DNA of 64,000 bases from Haloarcula marina (GCF_024218775.1 NZ_CP100404.1:1302001-1366000), one strand, 5' to 3'. Positions 7,437-15,812 are shown, numbered from the stretch's first letter. The notes: generated by a model not told the origin, from the letters alone. A program made the numbers and translations.

Positions 7437-8591
7437 TCAGCGGTGGCCGGGCAACACACTCGGGTCGCCCGAGCGATAGATGTACTCGACAGCGACGCCA
7501 GTCAGCGGCGACTCGGCGGCCGTGGCGTACTCTTTGGCGAGGTTGAGGTACTGTTCGGTGATGTCGACGACCCGCGTGTAGGCCGCCCGGTCGTCCGGCG
7601 CGAGGAGGTACTCCGCCGTCACGGGCGTCAACTGTCCTTCGGCCCGGTCGTCAGCGTAGTCGTCCACGTCGTCCAGCCACACCTGGGCGCCGATGATAGC
7701 GAGGACGATGGCCTTCGCGAAGTCGTCGTCGATGTCCAGTCCGGCGAGTCGATAGAGGTCGAGCATTCCGTCGTAGATGACCCCCACGCGGGCGTACTGC
7801 GTCTTGCTGTAGGGGAGTTGCTTCTCGGCCTCGGTCAGCGCCGCCGGGTCCTCATCGTAGTCGGCGAACTTGTACTCCTCGCGGATGGCGTCTTTCGCGT
7901 CCTCGTCGCCGTCCTCGGCGGCCGTCATCAGGTCGCGGAAGTAGTCGTCGCGGTCCTGATGGGCCTCGGAGTAGTCGACGGCCCACTGGTAGGCGTCGGC
8001 GACGACGGGGGGCATCTGGTCTAGGAGGCCGTCGAGGTGGGACTGTAACGCGGCCTGCGCTGTCTCAGCGACCCGGCGTGGGTCGGCGTCGATGTCCGTC
8101 TCGAAGTCCTCGAACTCGTCGTCGTTGATGGCGTCGCGCATGTCGCCGTCGACCAGCGCTTCGATGGAGAGACGGGTCATCTGCTCGGCGCGGACGACCT
8201 GCTCGCGCGGCGAGATGTCGGGCGTGTCGCCGCTCAGGCCCGCCGTCTCGACGGGCGGGACACCGGTGGCGATGTTATCGGTCACCGGGTCAGTGCCGGC
8301 GTCTCGACGGGCCTCTCGATAGACGTACCCGAGCGTCAACTGCGCGGGCAGGATGAGTTTCGTGTCGTAGCGAAAAGAGACGGGGCGGCCGAACTCGTCT
8401 TCGAGCGCCGCCTCGACGCGGTCGTACACGTCGTCGAGCATCCGTTCGGTCCGGTCGTCGATTTCCGACTTGAGCGAGAGGCTGCTGTAGTCGAACACGC
8501 CGGTGTCCGCGTAGTAGCCGAGGACCGACCGGAGTGCGGTCGGGAGCCTTCGACTGTCGGCGAGCGCGCCAGCCCCTGTCTTGAGCACCAT
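7437..8591 (-). CDS. Haloarchaeal all-helical protein of unknown function with an aspartate-rich motif
   Basis: 384 residues, strongly helical and acidic. The C-terminal half contains a hydrophobic helix (AKAIVLAIIGAQVW, residues 292-305) running into LDDVDDYADDRAEGQLTP (306-323). That arrangement resembles the second aspartate-rich motif of squalene/phytoene-synthase-like class I isoprenoid synthases (D-x-x-x-D then Gly and a Pro). A matching first motif is not clear (DRDDYFRD at 213-220 is one possibility). It is divergent from a geranylgeranyl-reductase-family gene, which fits an isoprenoid-lipid context, but function is unproven. ATG at 8591 is chosen because the eight extra upstream codons are not supported by a promoter. 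Confidence 0.6.
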   Translation of the reverse strand: MVLKTGAGALADSRRLPTALRSVLGYYADTGVFDYSSLSLKSEIDDRTERMLDDVYDRVEAALEDEFGRPVSFRYDTKLILPAQLTLGYVYREARRDAGTDPVTDNIATGVPPVETAGLSGDTPDISPREQVVRAEQMTRLSIEALVDGDMRDAINDDEFEDFETDIDADPRRVAETAQAALQSHLDGLLDQMPPVVADAYQWAVDYSEAHQDRDDYFRDLMTAAEDGDEDAKDAIREEYKFADYDEDPAALTEAEKQLPYSKTQYARVGVIYDGMLDLYRLAGLDIDDDFAKAIVLAIIGAQVWLDDVDDYADDRAEGQLTPVTAEYLLAPDDRAAYTRVVDITEQYLNLAKEYATAAESPLTGVAVEYIYRSGDPSVLPGHR

Positions 8592-8709
8592 GTATCGTCT
8601 CTCCGAGTGTGGCAACTGCTGTGGTTGGCGGGTCCTTTACCCTTTCGAGAGACGGCGCGTCGGCGGTAGATAAAGCAAGACTGATAACCGATACGAGTAA
8701 CCCACAAGC

Positions 8710-9945
8710 ATGCGCGACCGCTTTGACGTGGTGATTGCCGGGGCTGGTCCCGCGGGCGGCCAGTGTGCTCGTGACTTAGCCGAGCGGAACTACGACGTAC
8801 TGGTCCTCGAAACCGAGTCGGAATCGGACTTCCCACGTCAGAGCAACAAATCGACGGCCGGGACGTTCCCCTCTGCGATGACGGCCTTCTCGATCCCGGA
8901 CGACGTCGTGATGCACTACACCGACAAGGTCGTCCTCGAATCGCCGAACGACCACTACGTCCGTACCCAGACTGGCGCAGTGCTGGAGTTCGCCGATTTC
9001 AAGCGCTTCCTCGTCCGCGACAGTCGCGAGAAGGGCGCGACCTATCGCTTCGACTCGCGAGTCTCGGCCCCCATCATGGAGGACGGCGAGGTCGTCGGCG
9101 TCCGCTACGACGGCGACAGAGAGGTGTACGCCGACGTGATTATCGACGCGACGGGCCCGGCCGCGCCGCTGGCGAAGAAACTCGGCGTCTGCGACCTCAA
9201 ACGCGAGAAGCAGGCCATCGGCATCGAGTACGAGTACGAGGGCGTCGACATGAATCGGGCGGGCTACGCCGACCTCAACGACGCGATGATGCTCCGCCTC
9301 GACCACGACCTCGCGCCCGGCGGCTACTCGTGGATTTTCCACACCGGTGAGGACACCGCGAAGGTCGGCCTCTGTTACATTCAGAACGCGGCCCACCACG
9401 ACTACTCGAAGGAGGGCATGGGCATCGACGACTACCTCGAATACTGGTTAGACAGGGACCCCCGCTTCGAGAACGCCGAACGAATCGAGGGGAAACACGC
9501 TCATCGTGGCTCGGCACACATTCAGCCGCCGGCCTCCCTGAGCACGGACAACTTCATGGCCATCGGCGACACCGTCCCCAGCATCGACCCGCTCTGGGGC
9601 GAGGGCATCCACAAGGGCATGAAATCCGCCCGCGCCGCCGCGGCCACCGTCGACGCCGCCCTCACCCCGAACGACCCGGACACGTCCGCGGAGTCGCTGG
9701 CGGTCTACGATCAGTTGTGGCACAGCGACGTGGCCCCGAAACAGCGAACGCGACTGACGATGACCGAACTGCTGTACCTCGCGCCAAACGAGCGCTACGA
9801 CCAGTTGATGGCCGACCTCCAGCAGACCGACGACGACGTGCTGACCGAGGTCAACTCTGGCAACCGACGGGCGTTCGCCCAGTTGTTCCACCTCTCTGAC
9901 CTCCCGCTCTTGGCGAAGTACGCTCGCCAGCGACTCTCGAACTGA
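8710..9945 (+). CDS. Geranylgeranyl-reductase-family FAD-dependent oxidoreductase
   Basis: 411 residues. The N-terminus has the FAD dinucleotide fold FDVVIAGAGPAGGQCARDLAERNYDVLVLE. The central part has ATGPAAPLAKKLG, and residues around 280 read GDTVPSIDPLWGEGIHKGMKSA, the second FAD-contact motif of the GGR family. Such enzymes saturate geranylgeranyl chains of archaeal lipids, menaquinone tails or carotenoid precursors. The specific substrate is unknown; haloarchaea carry several paralogues. It sits divergently from the aspartate-rich helical protein, sharing a 118-nt promoter region that includes AT-rich GATAAAGC and TGATAACC sequences. Confidence 0.85.
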   Translation: MRDRFDVVIAGAGPAGGQCARDLAERNYDVLVLETESESDFPRQSNKSTAGTFPSAMTAFSIPDDVVMHYTDKVVLESPNDHYVRTQTGAVLEFADFKRFLVRDSREKGATYRFDSRVSAPIMEDGEVVGVRYDGDREVYADVIIDATGPAAPLAKKLGVCDLKREKQAIGIEYEYEGVDMNRAGYADLNDAMMLRLDHDLAPGGYSWIFHTGEDTAKVGLCYIQNAAHHDYSKEGMGIDDYLEYWLDRDPRFENAERIEGKHAHRGSAHIQPPASLSTDNFMAIGDTVPSIDPLWGEGIHKGMKSARAAAATVDAALTPNDPDTSAESLAVYDQLWHSDVAPKQRTRLTMTELLYLAPNERYDQLMADLQQTDDDVLTEVNSGNRRAFAQLFHLSDLPLLAKYARQRLSN

Positions 9946-10022
9946 CGAACCGCGCCGCGACGCGCGGACCGAAAAAAACCGAGTGCGGCAGGCTTTTCTC
10001 CGCCCGACCGGATTCTCTCACA

Positions 10023-10739
10023 ATGAGTAACACGGTGGGCGTCGTCGGCGACGCCGGTGTCGCCGAGGCGGTTCGGGACGCTGGCTACTCGGTCGTTCGG
10101 GGGACCCCTGAGGACGTGCCGACCGCCGACAGCGTCGTCGCTGTCGGAAGCGACGCGGTGCGTGCCGTCGCCACGGCCGACGGCGATTCGCTCGTCCTCC
10201 CGGTCGACGCTGGTCGGGGCGTCCGCTCCGTTTCTCGGGCGGCCGTCGGGGACGCCGTGGACGCGCTCGACGACGCGACGGTGGAACGACACCCCGTGCT
10301 GTCGGTCACGGTCGCCGGAGAGCCAACCGGCATGGCCGTGTGGGATGTGACGGTCGTCACGGCCGACGCCGCCCACATCTCGGAGTACGCCATCCAGACG
10401 CCGACCGACGCCGTGGGCAAGTTCCGGGCCGACGGCGTCACGGTCGCGACGCCCGCCGGGTCACCCGGCTACGCCCGCCGCATCGGCGGGCCGATTCTCG
10501 CACCGTCGGACGCCGTCGGCGTCGTCGCACCCGTCGCGCCGTTCGCGACCAGTCCCGACCACTGGGTCCTCCCGATCGACGCCCTCTCGCTGTCGGTCGA
10601 GCGCGACGAGGCCACCGTCGCGCTGTTCGTCGACGGGACGCGACGGGGAACTGTCGACTGCGGGGACGCAGTGTCGCTCGCGCTGTCCGGCACCGCGCGA
10701 GTCGCGGTCGTCGGTGCGAGCCGCTCGCGCTTCGACTGA
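10023..10739 (+). CDS. NAD kinase-like protein lacking the catalytic motifs
   Basis: 238 residues. The C-terminal half matches the NAD kinase fold, notably DGVTVATPAGSPGYARRIGGPILAP (about 138-161; the usual form is DGxxxxTPTGSTAYxxSxGGP). However, the N-terminal GGDGT catalytic loop is replaced by AVGSDAV (40-46), and the usual [L/N]NE motif reads VWDV (106-109). This suggests loss of kinase activity, or a different phosphate-binding role. ATG at 10023 directly follows the intergenic spacer. Because haloarchaea usually have another intact NAD kinase, this is likely a diverged paralogue; no operon partner is visible. Confidence 0.7.
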   Translation: MSNTVGVVGDAGVAEAVRDAGYSVVRGTPEDVPTADSVVAVGSDAVRAVATADGDSLVLPVDAGRGVRSVSRAAVGDAVDALDDATVERHPVLSVTVAGEPTGMAVWDVTVVTADAAHISEYAIQTPTDAVGKFRADGVTVATPAGSPGYARRIGGPILAPSDAVGVVAPVAPFATSPDHWVLPIDALSLSVERDEATVALFVDGTRRGTVDCGDAVSLALSGTARVAVVGASRSRFD

Positions 10740-10789
10740 CCCCGCCCTGATTGGAAAGACACTAATGGCCCTCGGACGGAGACACGAAT

Positions 10790-11251
10790 ATGCAGCCATC
10801 CGTAACCCTCTTCGGGCCACTGGACACCATTATGGGGAGTACGGCTCCCGGGGACGTGCTCGTTATCGAGTATATCCTCTTCGTGCTGGTGGTTGCCAAC
10901 TTCGGGACGCGCCTGTTGGCCCACAGACGACAGACTGCGCAGTACGCCGACGGCGGCGCGGACGAAATCAGTCGGCATCCGGCCCACCTCGCAAGTAACG
11001 TCTTGCTGGTCGTCACGTCGTTGTACTACATGACGCTCGCTCACCACGGCGGCATGGTCATGTCCGTTCTCGTCCTCGGGATGGTCATCACCGACTTCTT
11101 CGAGTTCGAGTCGCGAAAAGTCGAAGCCCGCAGTGACCTCGCGCTCGAACGCCCGAAGGGCGCGGTCACCGCGGCGATGGTCGTCCTGCTGTACGCGAGC
11201 TATCAGAGCCTTTTCTGGCTCATCAAGGCTCCGTGGCAGGCCATCGTCTGA
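10790..11251 (+). CDS. Haloarchaeal membrane protein linked to the cytochrome bc cluster (DUF7313-like)
   Basis: 153 residues with three or four hydrophobic segments (about 23-40, 68-85, 88-105 and 127-145) and several histidines (HRR, HPAH, HHGG). The N-terminus MQPSVTLFGPLDTIMG is distinctive. I recall this protein as one of a set of haloarchaea-only families catalogued under consecutive DUF numbers around the Rieske/cytochrome b genes; the number is from memory and not checked. It faces the minus-strand respiratory operon with a 262-nt gap between the two stop codons. Function unknown; membrane subunit or assembly factor is inferred from location. Confidence 0.6.
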   Translation: MQPSVTLFGPLDTIMGSTAPGDVLVIEYILFVLVVANFGTRLLAHRRQTAQYADGGADEISRHPAHLASNVLLVVTSLYYMTLAHHGGMVMSVLVLGMVITDFFEFESRKVEARSDLALERPKGAVTAAMVVLLYASYQSLFWLIKAPWQAIV

Positions 11252-11513
11252 AATCGTCACGTCTCCGTTTTCGGTAGTTTCCTCCGGACGAGCGGTGCCG
11301 CTGTTGCCCACAGCGACGTGTCGCTACACGTCACCGGCCCGAGTAGGGTAACCTGGCCGAACTCACGTACGTCGCCATCGTCACGCAGGCCGCCATATTC
11401 GTTTCTGTGCTACGGCAGTCCTGCCGCGGCTAACCGCGCTGGTGTGCTGTCGGACCGAAACCGTCGACCGGCGGCGGCGCTGCTCAGGGCTCGCTATCGT
11501 GAAAAGAGACGAC
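11252..11513. other. Non-coding gap between convergent genes
   Basis: 262 nt between the stop codons of two convergent genes. No start-to-stop frame is convincing. One stop-bounded stretch (11347-11433, + strand) would read NLAELTYVAIVTQAAIFVSV, membrane-like in composition, but an in-frame stop directly precedes it and there is no start codon. It may be a decayed remnant or chance. No palindrome or RNA-like structure is evident. Confidence 0.3.
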
Positions 11514-11783
11514 TTACGCCGACCGCTCGTCGAGGTACTCGCGCAGTTCTTCGAGCAGCGGAATGAGGACCCAGAACGTCAGGGCCCCGAAGATGGCGAA
11601 CCAGAAGAACACGTCCATCAGGGCCAGTGCGATGCTGTCGAACAGGGTGGGCTCCTCGACGGTCACCTCGCCGATGAGCTGTGCTCCCTCGAAGCTCGGT
11701 GTGCGGTACCAGCCCGCGATAGTCATCCAGCCGAGTCCGCCGACCATCAGCGCGCCGAACCCTTTGATGAACTCGTCAGCCAT
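11514..11783 (-). CDS. Small two-helix membrane protein of the cytochrome bc cluster (DUF7314-like)
   Basis: 89 residues. Two hydrophobic helices are seen: residues 9-25 (FGALMVGGLGWMTIAGW) and about 52-74 (LALMDVFFWFAIFGALTFWVLIPLL), with acidic loops. The start codon lies inside the end of the preceding minus-strand gene (8-nt overlap), so it is co-translated with it. It is the last gene of the petA-petB-petD operon as read leftward. The family is haloarchaea-specific and uncharacterised; a small supernumerary subunit of the quinol-oxidising complex is the most economical idea, but it is inference. Confidence 0.65.
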   Translation of the reverse strand: MADEFIKGFGALMVGGLGWMTIAGWYRTPSFEGAQLIGEVTVEEPTLFDSIALALMDVFFWFAIFGALTFWVLIPLLEELREYLDERSA

Positions 11784-12117
11784 TATCTGAGTGTTCGTTA
11801 GCGTCGTCTTTAGACTTTCCCATCTCCTCGGTGCGAAATCGCGTCGAGAAGGCGTAGACGACGGTCCCCAACAGGATGAGGCCGACGCCGCCGATAGCCA
11901 CCGGCACGTCTATCTCCGACGCTGGGGCGGAGGCGCGGTCGGTGGCGACGTCGACGAGGATGAACCCGCCGACGACGCTGAACACCGCGATGAGCGTCGA
12001 GAACACCGTGACCGTCTTGTAGACCCGTAGCGGCACGACCACGTCACGCGACCCCTCGGCGCTCCGCACGCCAGTGAGGTCCGGGTCGTCCTCCGTGGCG
12101 GATTGGTCCTCGGTCAT
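11776..12117 (-). CDS. Small membrane protein of the cytochrome bc cluster (DUF7315-like)
   Basis: 113 residues. The N-terminal 30 residues are acidic and disordered, followed by two membrane helices (about 33-53 TVTVFSTLIAVFSVVGGFIL and 70-88 VAIGGVGLILLGTVVYAF) and a charged tail. ATG at 12117 is chosen over the GTG two codons upstream. It overlaps the following gene by 8 nt and follows petD after a 111-nt gap, so it may have its own promoter or be a distal operon gene. Function unknown. Confidence 0.62.
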   Translation of the reverse strand: MTEDQSATEDDPDLTGVRSAEGSRDVVVPLRVYKTVTVFSTLIAVFSVVGGFILVDVATDRASAPASEIDVPVAIGGVGLILLGTVVYAFSTRFRTEEMGKSKDDANEHSDNG

Positions 12118-12228
12118 TACCACCGCTAGGGCTGGGAGCTACTTTACTGCGGCGAGACGGGGACAATGCGTCGCCGCGCGTCGCTCGCGAACGGTAGTGT
12201 GTGGCGGGAAAACGGGTAGACGAACGCG

Positions 12229-12996
12229 TTACTTCGGCGGGCGGAGTCGGTAGTACCGGCGGTTGAGGTCGAACATGTAGCCCTCGCGCATCGTCTTCAG
12301 CACCGCGTAGGTGATGGTGCCCGCGACGATGGGGACGAGGAACGTCAGGTCGAACAGCAGGTGCGAGTCCATCGGGATGAGGTTCTTGATGGACAGCGCG
12401 GCGATGGTCAGGCTGAAGATGACGCCAGCCATCCCGACGGCGGCCCAGAAGGGCTGCTCGACGGGGCGGCGCGCCGACCCCTTGTTGAGGAAGGGGACGA
12501 TAGCGACGAAGCCGACGACGACCACGTTCGCCAGCACGCCGTAGGTCCGGTCGGCCATCAGTTTCTGTCCGCCGAGGATGGACAGGTCCGGGTTCAGCGG
12601 CCCGAGTTTGAGCAGGCCGAACGACCAGTAGAGGTACCAGTCGGGCAGGATGATGGCGGGGGTCACGCCGGAGTTCGCCGCGTTGGGCATCTCCGGCGGG
12701 AGCGCCGCCGAGAGGAACAGAATCATGCCGACGAAGAAACTCGTCAGCGCGAGGTTCCGAATCATCTCGTGGGGCCACGCCGGGAACGCCAGCACGTCGC
12801 GTTCGACGTAGTCGGACTCCTGTCGGAGGTCCTGGTCCTCGCGGCGGGCACGCTCGAAGTACTCGTAGGTGAGCCGCGAGAGGCCCTGCGACCGCTGTTT
12901 GCGCTCGGACCACGTGGGGGTCTCGTCGTCAGGCGCGACGATGCCACCGCCCGAGCCGTCTGTGCGAACGTCGTCGTTGGTTTCGTTGTCGCTCAT
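12229..12996 (-). CDS. petD: Cytochrome b C-terminal half (subunit IV / PetD-like)
   Basis: 255 residues. After a 75-residue acidic cytoplasmic extension come the subunit-IV helices. The quinol-oxidation (Qo) motif appears as LPDWYLYW (PDWY in place of PEWY; PDWY is also seen in menaquinol-type enzymes), followed by SFGLLKLGPLNPD. Further helices follow at about 135-150, 165-188 and 207-230. With PetB it makes a split cytochrome b as in b6f complexes. It starts 4 nt after the petB stop, so the genes are co-transcribed. It forms the Qo site that passes electrons to the Rieske protein. Confidence 0.88.
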   Translation of the reverse strand: MSDNETNDDVRTDGSGGGIVAPDDETPTWSERKQRSQGLSRLTYEYFERARREDQDLRQESDYVERDVLAFPAWPHEMIRNLALTSFFVGMILFLSAALPPEMPNAANSGVTPAIILPDWYLYWSFGLLKLGPLNPDLSILGGQKLMADRTYGVLANVVVVGFVAIVPFLNKGSARRPVEQPFWAAVGMAGVIFSLTIAALSIKNLIPMDSHLLFDLTFLVPIVAGTITYAVLKTMREGYMFDLNRRYYRLRPPK

Positions 12997-13000
12997 TGTA

Positions 13001-13804
13001 TCAGTGTGGTTCCGCGATGCCCTGCATCCAGACGATGCCGATGTGGACGGCGATGAGCGCCGTCGTGATGAACGGCAGGAAGAACACGTGCAGGATGTAC
13101 ATCCGTTGCAGCGTGGACTGCGAGAGTGTGAACCCGCCGAACATCAGTTGTGCCACCCATTCGCCGATGAGCGGGATGGAAAGCGACATCTCGACGCCTA
13201 TCTGTCCGGCCCAGAACGATAGCTGGCTCCACGGGAGCAGGTAACCGGTGTACCCGAACACCAGCGTCAGGGAGATGAGGATGATGCCGATGAGCCAGTT
13301 GAGTTCGCGGGGCTCCTTGTACGCGCCCGTGAAGTAGACGCGGAGCATGTGGAGGAACACCGCCGCGACCATGACCTGCGCGGCCCAGCGGTGGACCGAC
13401 CGCAGGAAGTAGCCGAGGTTCAACTGGCCCATGATGAGCAGCACCGAGTCGTACGCGACGGTCGGCGACCCGTCGGCGGCGGCCGCCGCGGGCGCGTAGT
13501 AGAAGCCGAGTAGCGCGCCGGAGATGGCGGCCACGACGTACGCGATGGTCGAGAACGACCCGAGCGCGTACAGCGGGTACCAGTACCAGAACTTGTTGTC
13601 GAGGTTGTACTGCTCGGTGTGGCTCTTCGGCATCTGCATGTTGACCTTGTAGTAGAGGTCCTCGAGGATTTCGAGGTAGTCAACGACGCGCAGGCGCTTA
13701 TCGAGCCAGATGAGCGCGGTCAGATAAATCGATTCGAGCGGCGATAGCTCGCGCGATTCCATCCAGCCTTTGTGGTCGTGTTCGTCTTTGCGTTCGAGAC
13801 TCAT
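13001..13804 (-). CDS. petB: Cytochrome b N-terminal half (b6-like, di-heme)
   Basis: 267 residues with four core membrane helices. Two histidine pairs ligate the b hemes: H138/H152 and H239/H254. The second pair is 15 residues apart, as in cytochrome b6, whereas bc1-type cytochrome b has 14; this supports a b6f-like origin. GYTGYLLPWSQLSFWA (184-199) is the conserved region before the Qo-side helix. The N-terminal 70 residues are amphipathic and lie before the first transmembrane helix. No cysteine is found at the N-terminus that could anchor the extra c-type heme of b6f. It is 3 nt downstream of petA. Confidence 0.92.
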   Translation of the reverse strand: MSLERKDEHDHKGWMESRELSPLESIYLTALIWLDKRLRVVDYLEILEDLYYKVNMQMPKSHTEQYNLDNKFWYWYPLYALGSFSTIAYVVAAISGALLGFYYAPAAAAADGSPTVAYDSVLLIMGQLNLGYFLRSVHRWAAQVMVAAVFLHMLRVYFTGAYKEPRELNWLIGIILISLTLVFGYTGYLLPWSQLSFWAGQIGVEMSLSIPLIGEWVAQLMFGGFTLSQSTLQRMYILHVFFLPFITTALIAVHIGIVWMQGIAEPH

Positions 13805-13807
13805 TGT

Positions 13808-14668
13808 CTATGCCTGTGGGGGGCGTGGCAGTGCCACGAACTGTTTCTGGACGGGACTGAACGGGTTGTACACGGATTGGTGGCACTGACAGTAAATTCT
13901 GTCCTCTGCGCCGAAGTTCACGCTCCCCTCCTGCGTCTTGAAGCCCGGGACACAGCAGAAGTGCGTACACTTGTTCAGCCACGCGATGAACCCGTCTTGG
14001 GTCGCTTCCGAGATGAAGTTCTGGATGTTGTTGGGCAGGTCACCGTACTGGCCCTCCCCGTTTGCCATCTTCTCGATTTCGACGGATCGGAGAATCTGTA
14101 TCGGAACGCCACTGTCCTCGTCGCCCGCGCGCCAGTTGGCGCTCGCGGGTTTCCCGAGGCCGGACCGTCCGATACCGTTGCCCCACTCTTGGTAGTCGTC
14201 GAACATGTCGACGGTGAGCGGTGCGCCTCGCTCCACCTCTCCCTGCCACGCGAACGACCCCGGACTGTTCAGGAACGTGTTCGTTCGCTCGGCCTGCGGG
14301 TAGATACCGGGCGAACTCTGAATACCGCAGTACTGGAACCACGCGGAGGAGTAGTCGATTCCGCTGCCGCCGAAGTCCGGCGCGATTGCGACGCCCGCTT
14401 CGGGGTCGAACTCCGGCCAGAGGCCGGATATCTCGCCGCCGTTGATTTCGATGGGGATGATGGGCATCCCACGCGGTGCTGGACCGTCGGTGTTCTCGAC
14501 GCCGACGAACGTAGTCGTCCCGCCGCCTTCTCCGGCGGCGTCAGTCGTTGCGTCGACGGCCGCGGCACCGCCGACTCCGACGCTGGAGAGCGCGGCGCTG
14601 CCGACGACTCCCTTTACGAAGCGCCGACGACCTGTCTCGGCTGGATACTTGTCTTCGTCTAGTGGCAT
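13808..14668 (-). CDS. petA: Rieske iron-sulfur subunit of the cytochrome b complex
   Basis: 286 residues. The N-terminus has a twin-arginine signal/anchor, GRRRFVKGVVGSAALSSVG (13-31). The C-terminus carries the cluster motifs C234-T-H236-F-C238-C239 and C260-Q-C262-H263. C234, H236, C260 and H263 should ligate the [2Fe-2S] centre, with C239 and C262 forming the disulfide; C238 is an additional neighbouring cysteine. A long insertion (about 60-230) between anchor and cluster domain makes it larger than mitochondrial-type proteins. It accepts electrons from menaquinol at the Qo site; the halocyanin encoded two genes upstream is the likely next acceptor. Confidence 0.92.
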   Translation of the reverse strand: MPLDEDKYPAETGRRRFVKGVVGSAALSSVGVGGAAAVDATTDAAGEGGGTTTFVGVENTDGPAPRGMPIIPIEINGGEISGLWPEFDPEAGVAIAPDFGGSGIDYSSAWFQYCGIQSSPGIYPQAERTNTFLNSPGSFAWQGEVERGAPLTVDMFDDYQEWGNGIGRSGLGKPASANWRAGDEDSGVPIQILRSVEIEKMANGEGQYGDLPNNIQNFISEATQDGFIAWLNKCTHFCCVPGFKTQEGSVNFGAEDRIYCQCHQSVYNPFSPVQKQFVALPRPPQA

Positions 14669-14669
14669 A

Positions 14670-15089
14670 TTACTTCTTGTAGTAGGGGTAGACTGCGCGT
14701 TTGATCGTGTCGACCAACTGTTCCTCGTCGGCGAGAGAGGCCCCGTCGACGTCCTCCTGCCGGATGTAGAGGTCCTCCCACTTGCGACGGCGCTTCTTGA
14801 CGATCATCACGTCCGGGAGGAACTCCTTGCGGTACAGCAGCATGATGAACGCCAAGTCGAGGAAGATGACGGTCAGGACGCCGCCGAGGAACATGTTGGC
14901 CTCGATGAGTCGAACCGTCAGCGTCGTCCCGATACCGGACGCCCATCCGGTGAGCATCCCGTAGGTGAACAGGCCGACGAGGGCGACCTGAATGACCGTC
15001 AGCAGGACGATACCCATCGCGGCGGCCGTGCTCTCGCGCGGCGGTTCGTACCGGTGGATGTCGCCGTAGGTGGAGCCTTCGGACGCCAT
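14670..15089 (-). CDS. Membrane protein between halocyanin and Rieske genes (DUF7318-like)
   Basis: 139 residues with two hydrophobic helices (about 23-45 AAMGIVLLTVIQVALVGLFTYGM and 65-87 MFLGGVLTVIFLDLAFIMLL). A basic cytoplasmic stretch (KKRRRKW) and an acidic C-terminal tail ending YPYYKK follow. It overlaps the halocyanin stop by 1-3 nt and ends 1 nt before petA, so it is tightly inside the operon. No cofactor motif is visible. Its invariable position between the electron donor and acceptor genes in this cluster argues for a structural or docking role, which is inference. Confidence 0.68.
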   Translation of the reverse strand: MASEGSTYGDIHRYEPPRESTAAAMGIVLLTVIQVALVGLFTYGMLTGWASGIGTTLTVRLIEANMFLGGVLTVIFLDLAFIMLLYRKEFLPDVMIVKKRRRKWEDLYIRQEDVDGASLADEEQLVDTIKRAVYPYYKK

Positions 15090-15751
15090 CAGTTGTTCCC
15101 TCCGCTAGTGTGGGGCGATTCGCCGTACTTCAGTTGGAAGAACGTGAAGACGAGGGGGATGACCACCGCAAGCCCCGCGCCGAAGCCGACGTAGTGGGGC
15201 TGAATCGGGACGCCCGCGTAGTGGGGGTCCACCTCTTGCGGTCCGCCGCCACCGATTGTCTGGGTGGCGTAGTCCTCGCCGACGACGATTGCGCCCTTCA
15301 TCTGGAGACCCTCGTGGGGGGCACAGAAGTACGTGTAGACGCCGTCCTCCTCGAAGGTGTGCTCGTAGTTGACGCCAGCGTTCGCGACTGCGCTACCCGA
15401 ATCGATCGGGCCATCGCCGGTCGATTTGACGTTGTGGCCGCCGCCCTCGCCGGTCCACTCCCACTGGACAGTCGCGCCGTTGTCGACGTGGACGGCCGCG
15501 GGGCCGAATCCGTAGGCGCCGCCGTTCGCGTTGACACCGACTTCGACCGTCACGGTGTCCTGTCCGGTGGCGTCGACAGTGCTCGTCGGGCCGCCGAAGT
15601 TCCCGACTTGATCGAGATAGCCGCCGTAGTCCGGTGCAGTTTCGCCGCCGCCGCCGCCCTCTTCCTGGGCAGCGGTTGTCCCGGCGGCTCCGAGGGTGGC
15701 CGCAGCACCTGCGGCACCTCCTGCGGTCCGGACGAACTCCCGCCTGTTCAT
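15089..15751 (-). CDS. Halocyanin (blue copper protein) with C-terminal membrane anchor
   Basis: 220 residues. A Tat-like signal (NRREFVRTAGGAAGAAATLG) starts the protein and is followed by a Gly/Glu-rich linker. The plastocyanin-fold copper ligands are H106 (GGHNVKS), C143, H146 and M151 (FCAPHEGLQM). Residues 187-207 form a C-terminal membrane helix, so the copper domain is tethered to the outer face. It likely replaces cytochrome c as the acceptor from the Rieske/cytochrome b complex. ATG at 15751 begins the signal; the 60-nt gap to the upstream gene includes AT-rich GTTTATACAA on the minus strand, a possible internal promoter. Confidence 0.88.
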   Translation of the reverse strand: MNRREFVRTAGGAAGAAATLGAAGTTAAQEEGGGGGETAPDYGGYLDQVGNFGGPTSTVDATGQDTVTVEVGVNANGGAYGFGPAAVHVDNGATVQWEWTGEGGGHNVKSTGDGPIDSGSAVANAGVNYEHTFEEDGVYTYFCAPHEGLQMKGAIVVGEDYATQTIGGGGPQEVDPHYAGVPIQPHYVGFGAGLAVVIPLVFTFFQLKYGESPHTSGGNN

Positions 15752-15812
15752 ATACGTCCCGAAGTCAGGACTGTGTTTGTATAAACCCACCGGATACCGC
15801 CCGCAGGCACCG

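Noticed and set aside
11347-11433. A membrane-like open stretch in the 11252-11513 gap as a gene
   Set aside because: An in-frame stop directly precedes it, there is no start codon, and only 28 codons are open; kept only as a remark on the gap.
14442-15194. Long plus-strand frames opposite the Rieske, halocyanin and membrane-protein genes
   Set aside because: They are codon-bias shadows of minus-strand genes; their sequences are low-complexity and lack domain motifs.
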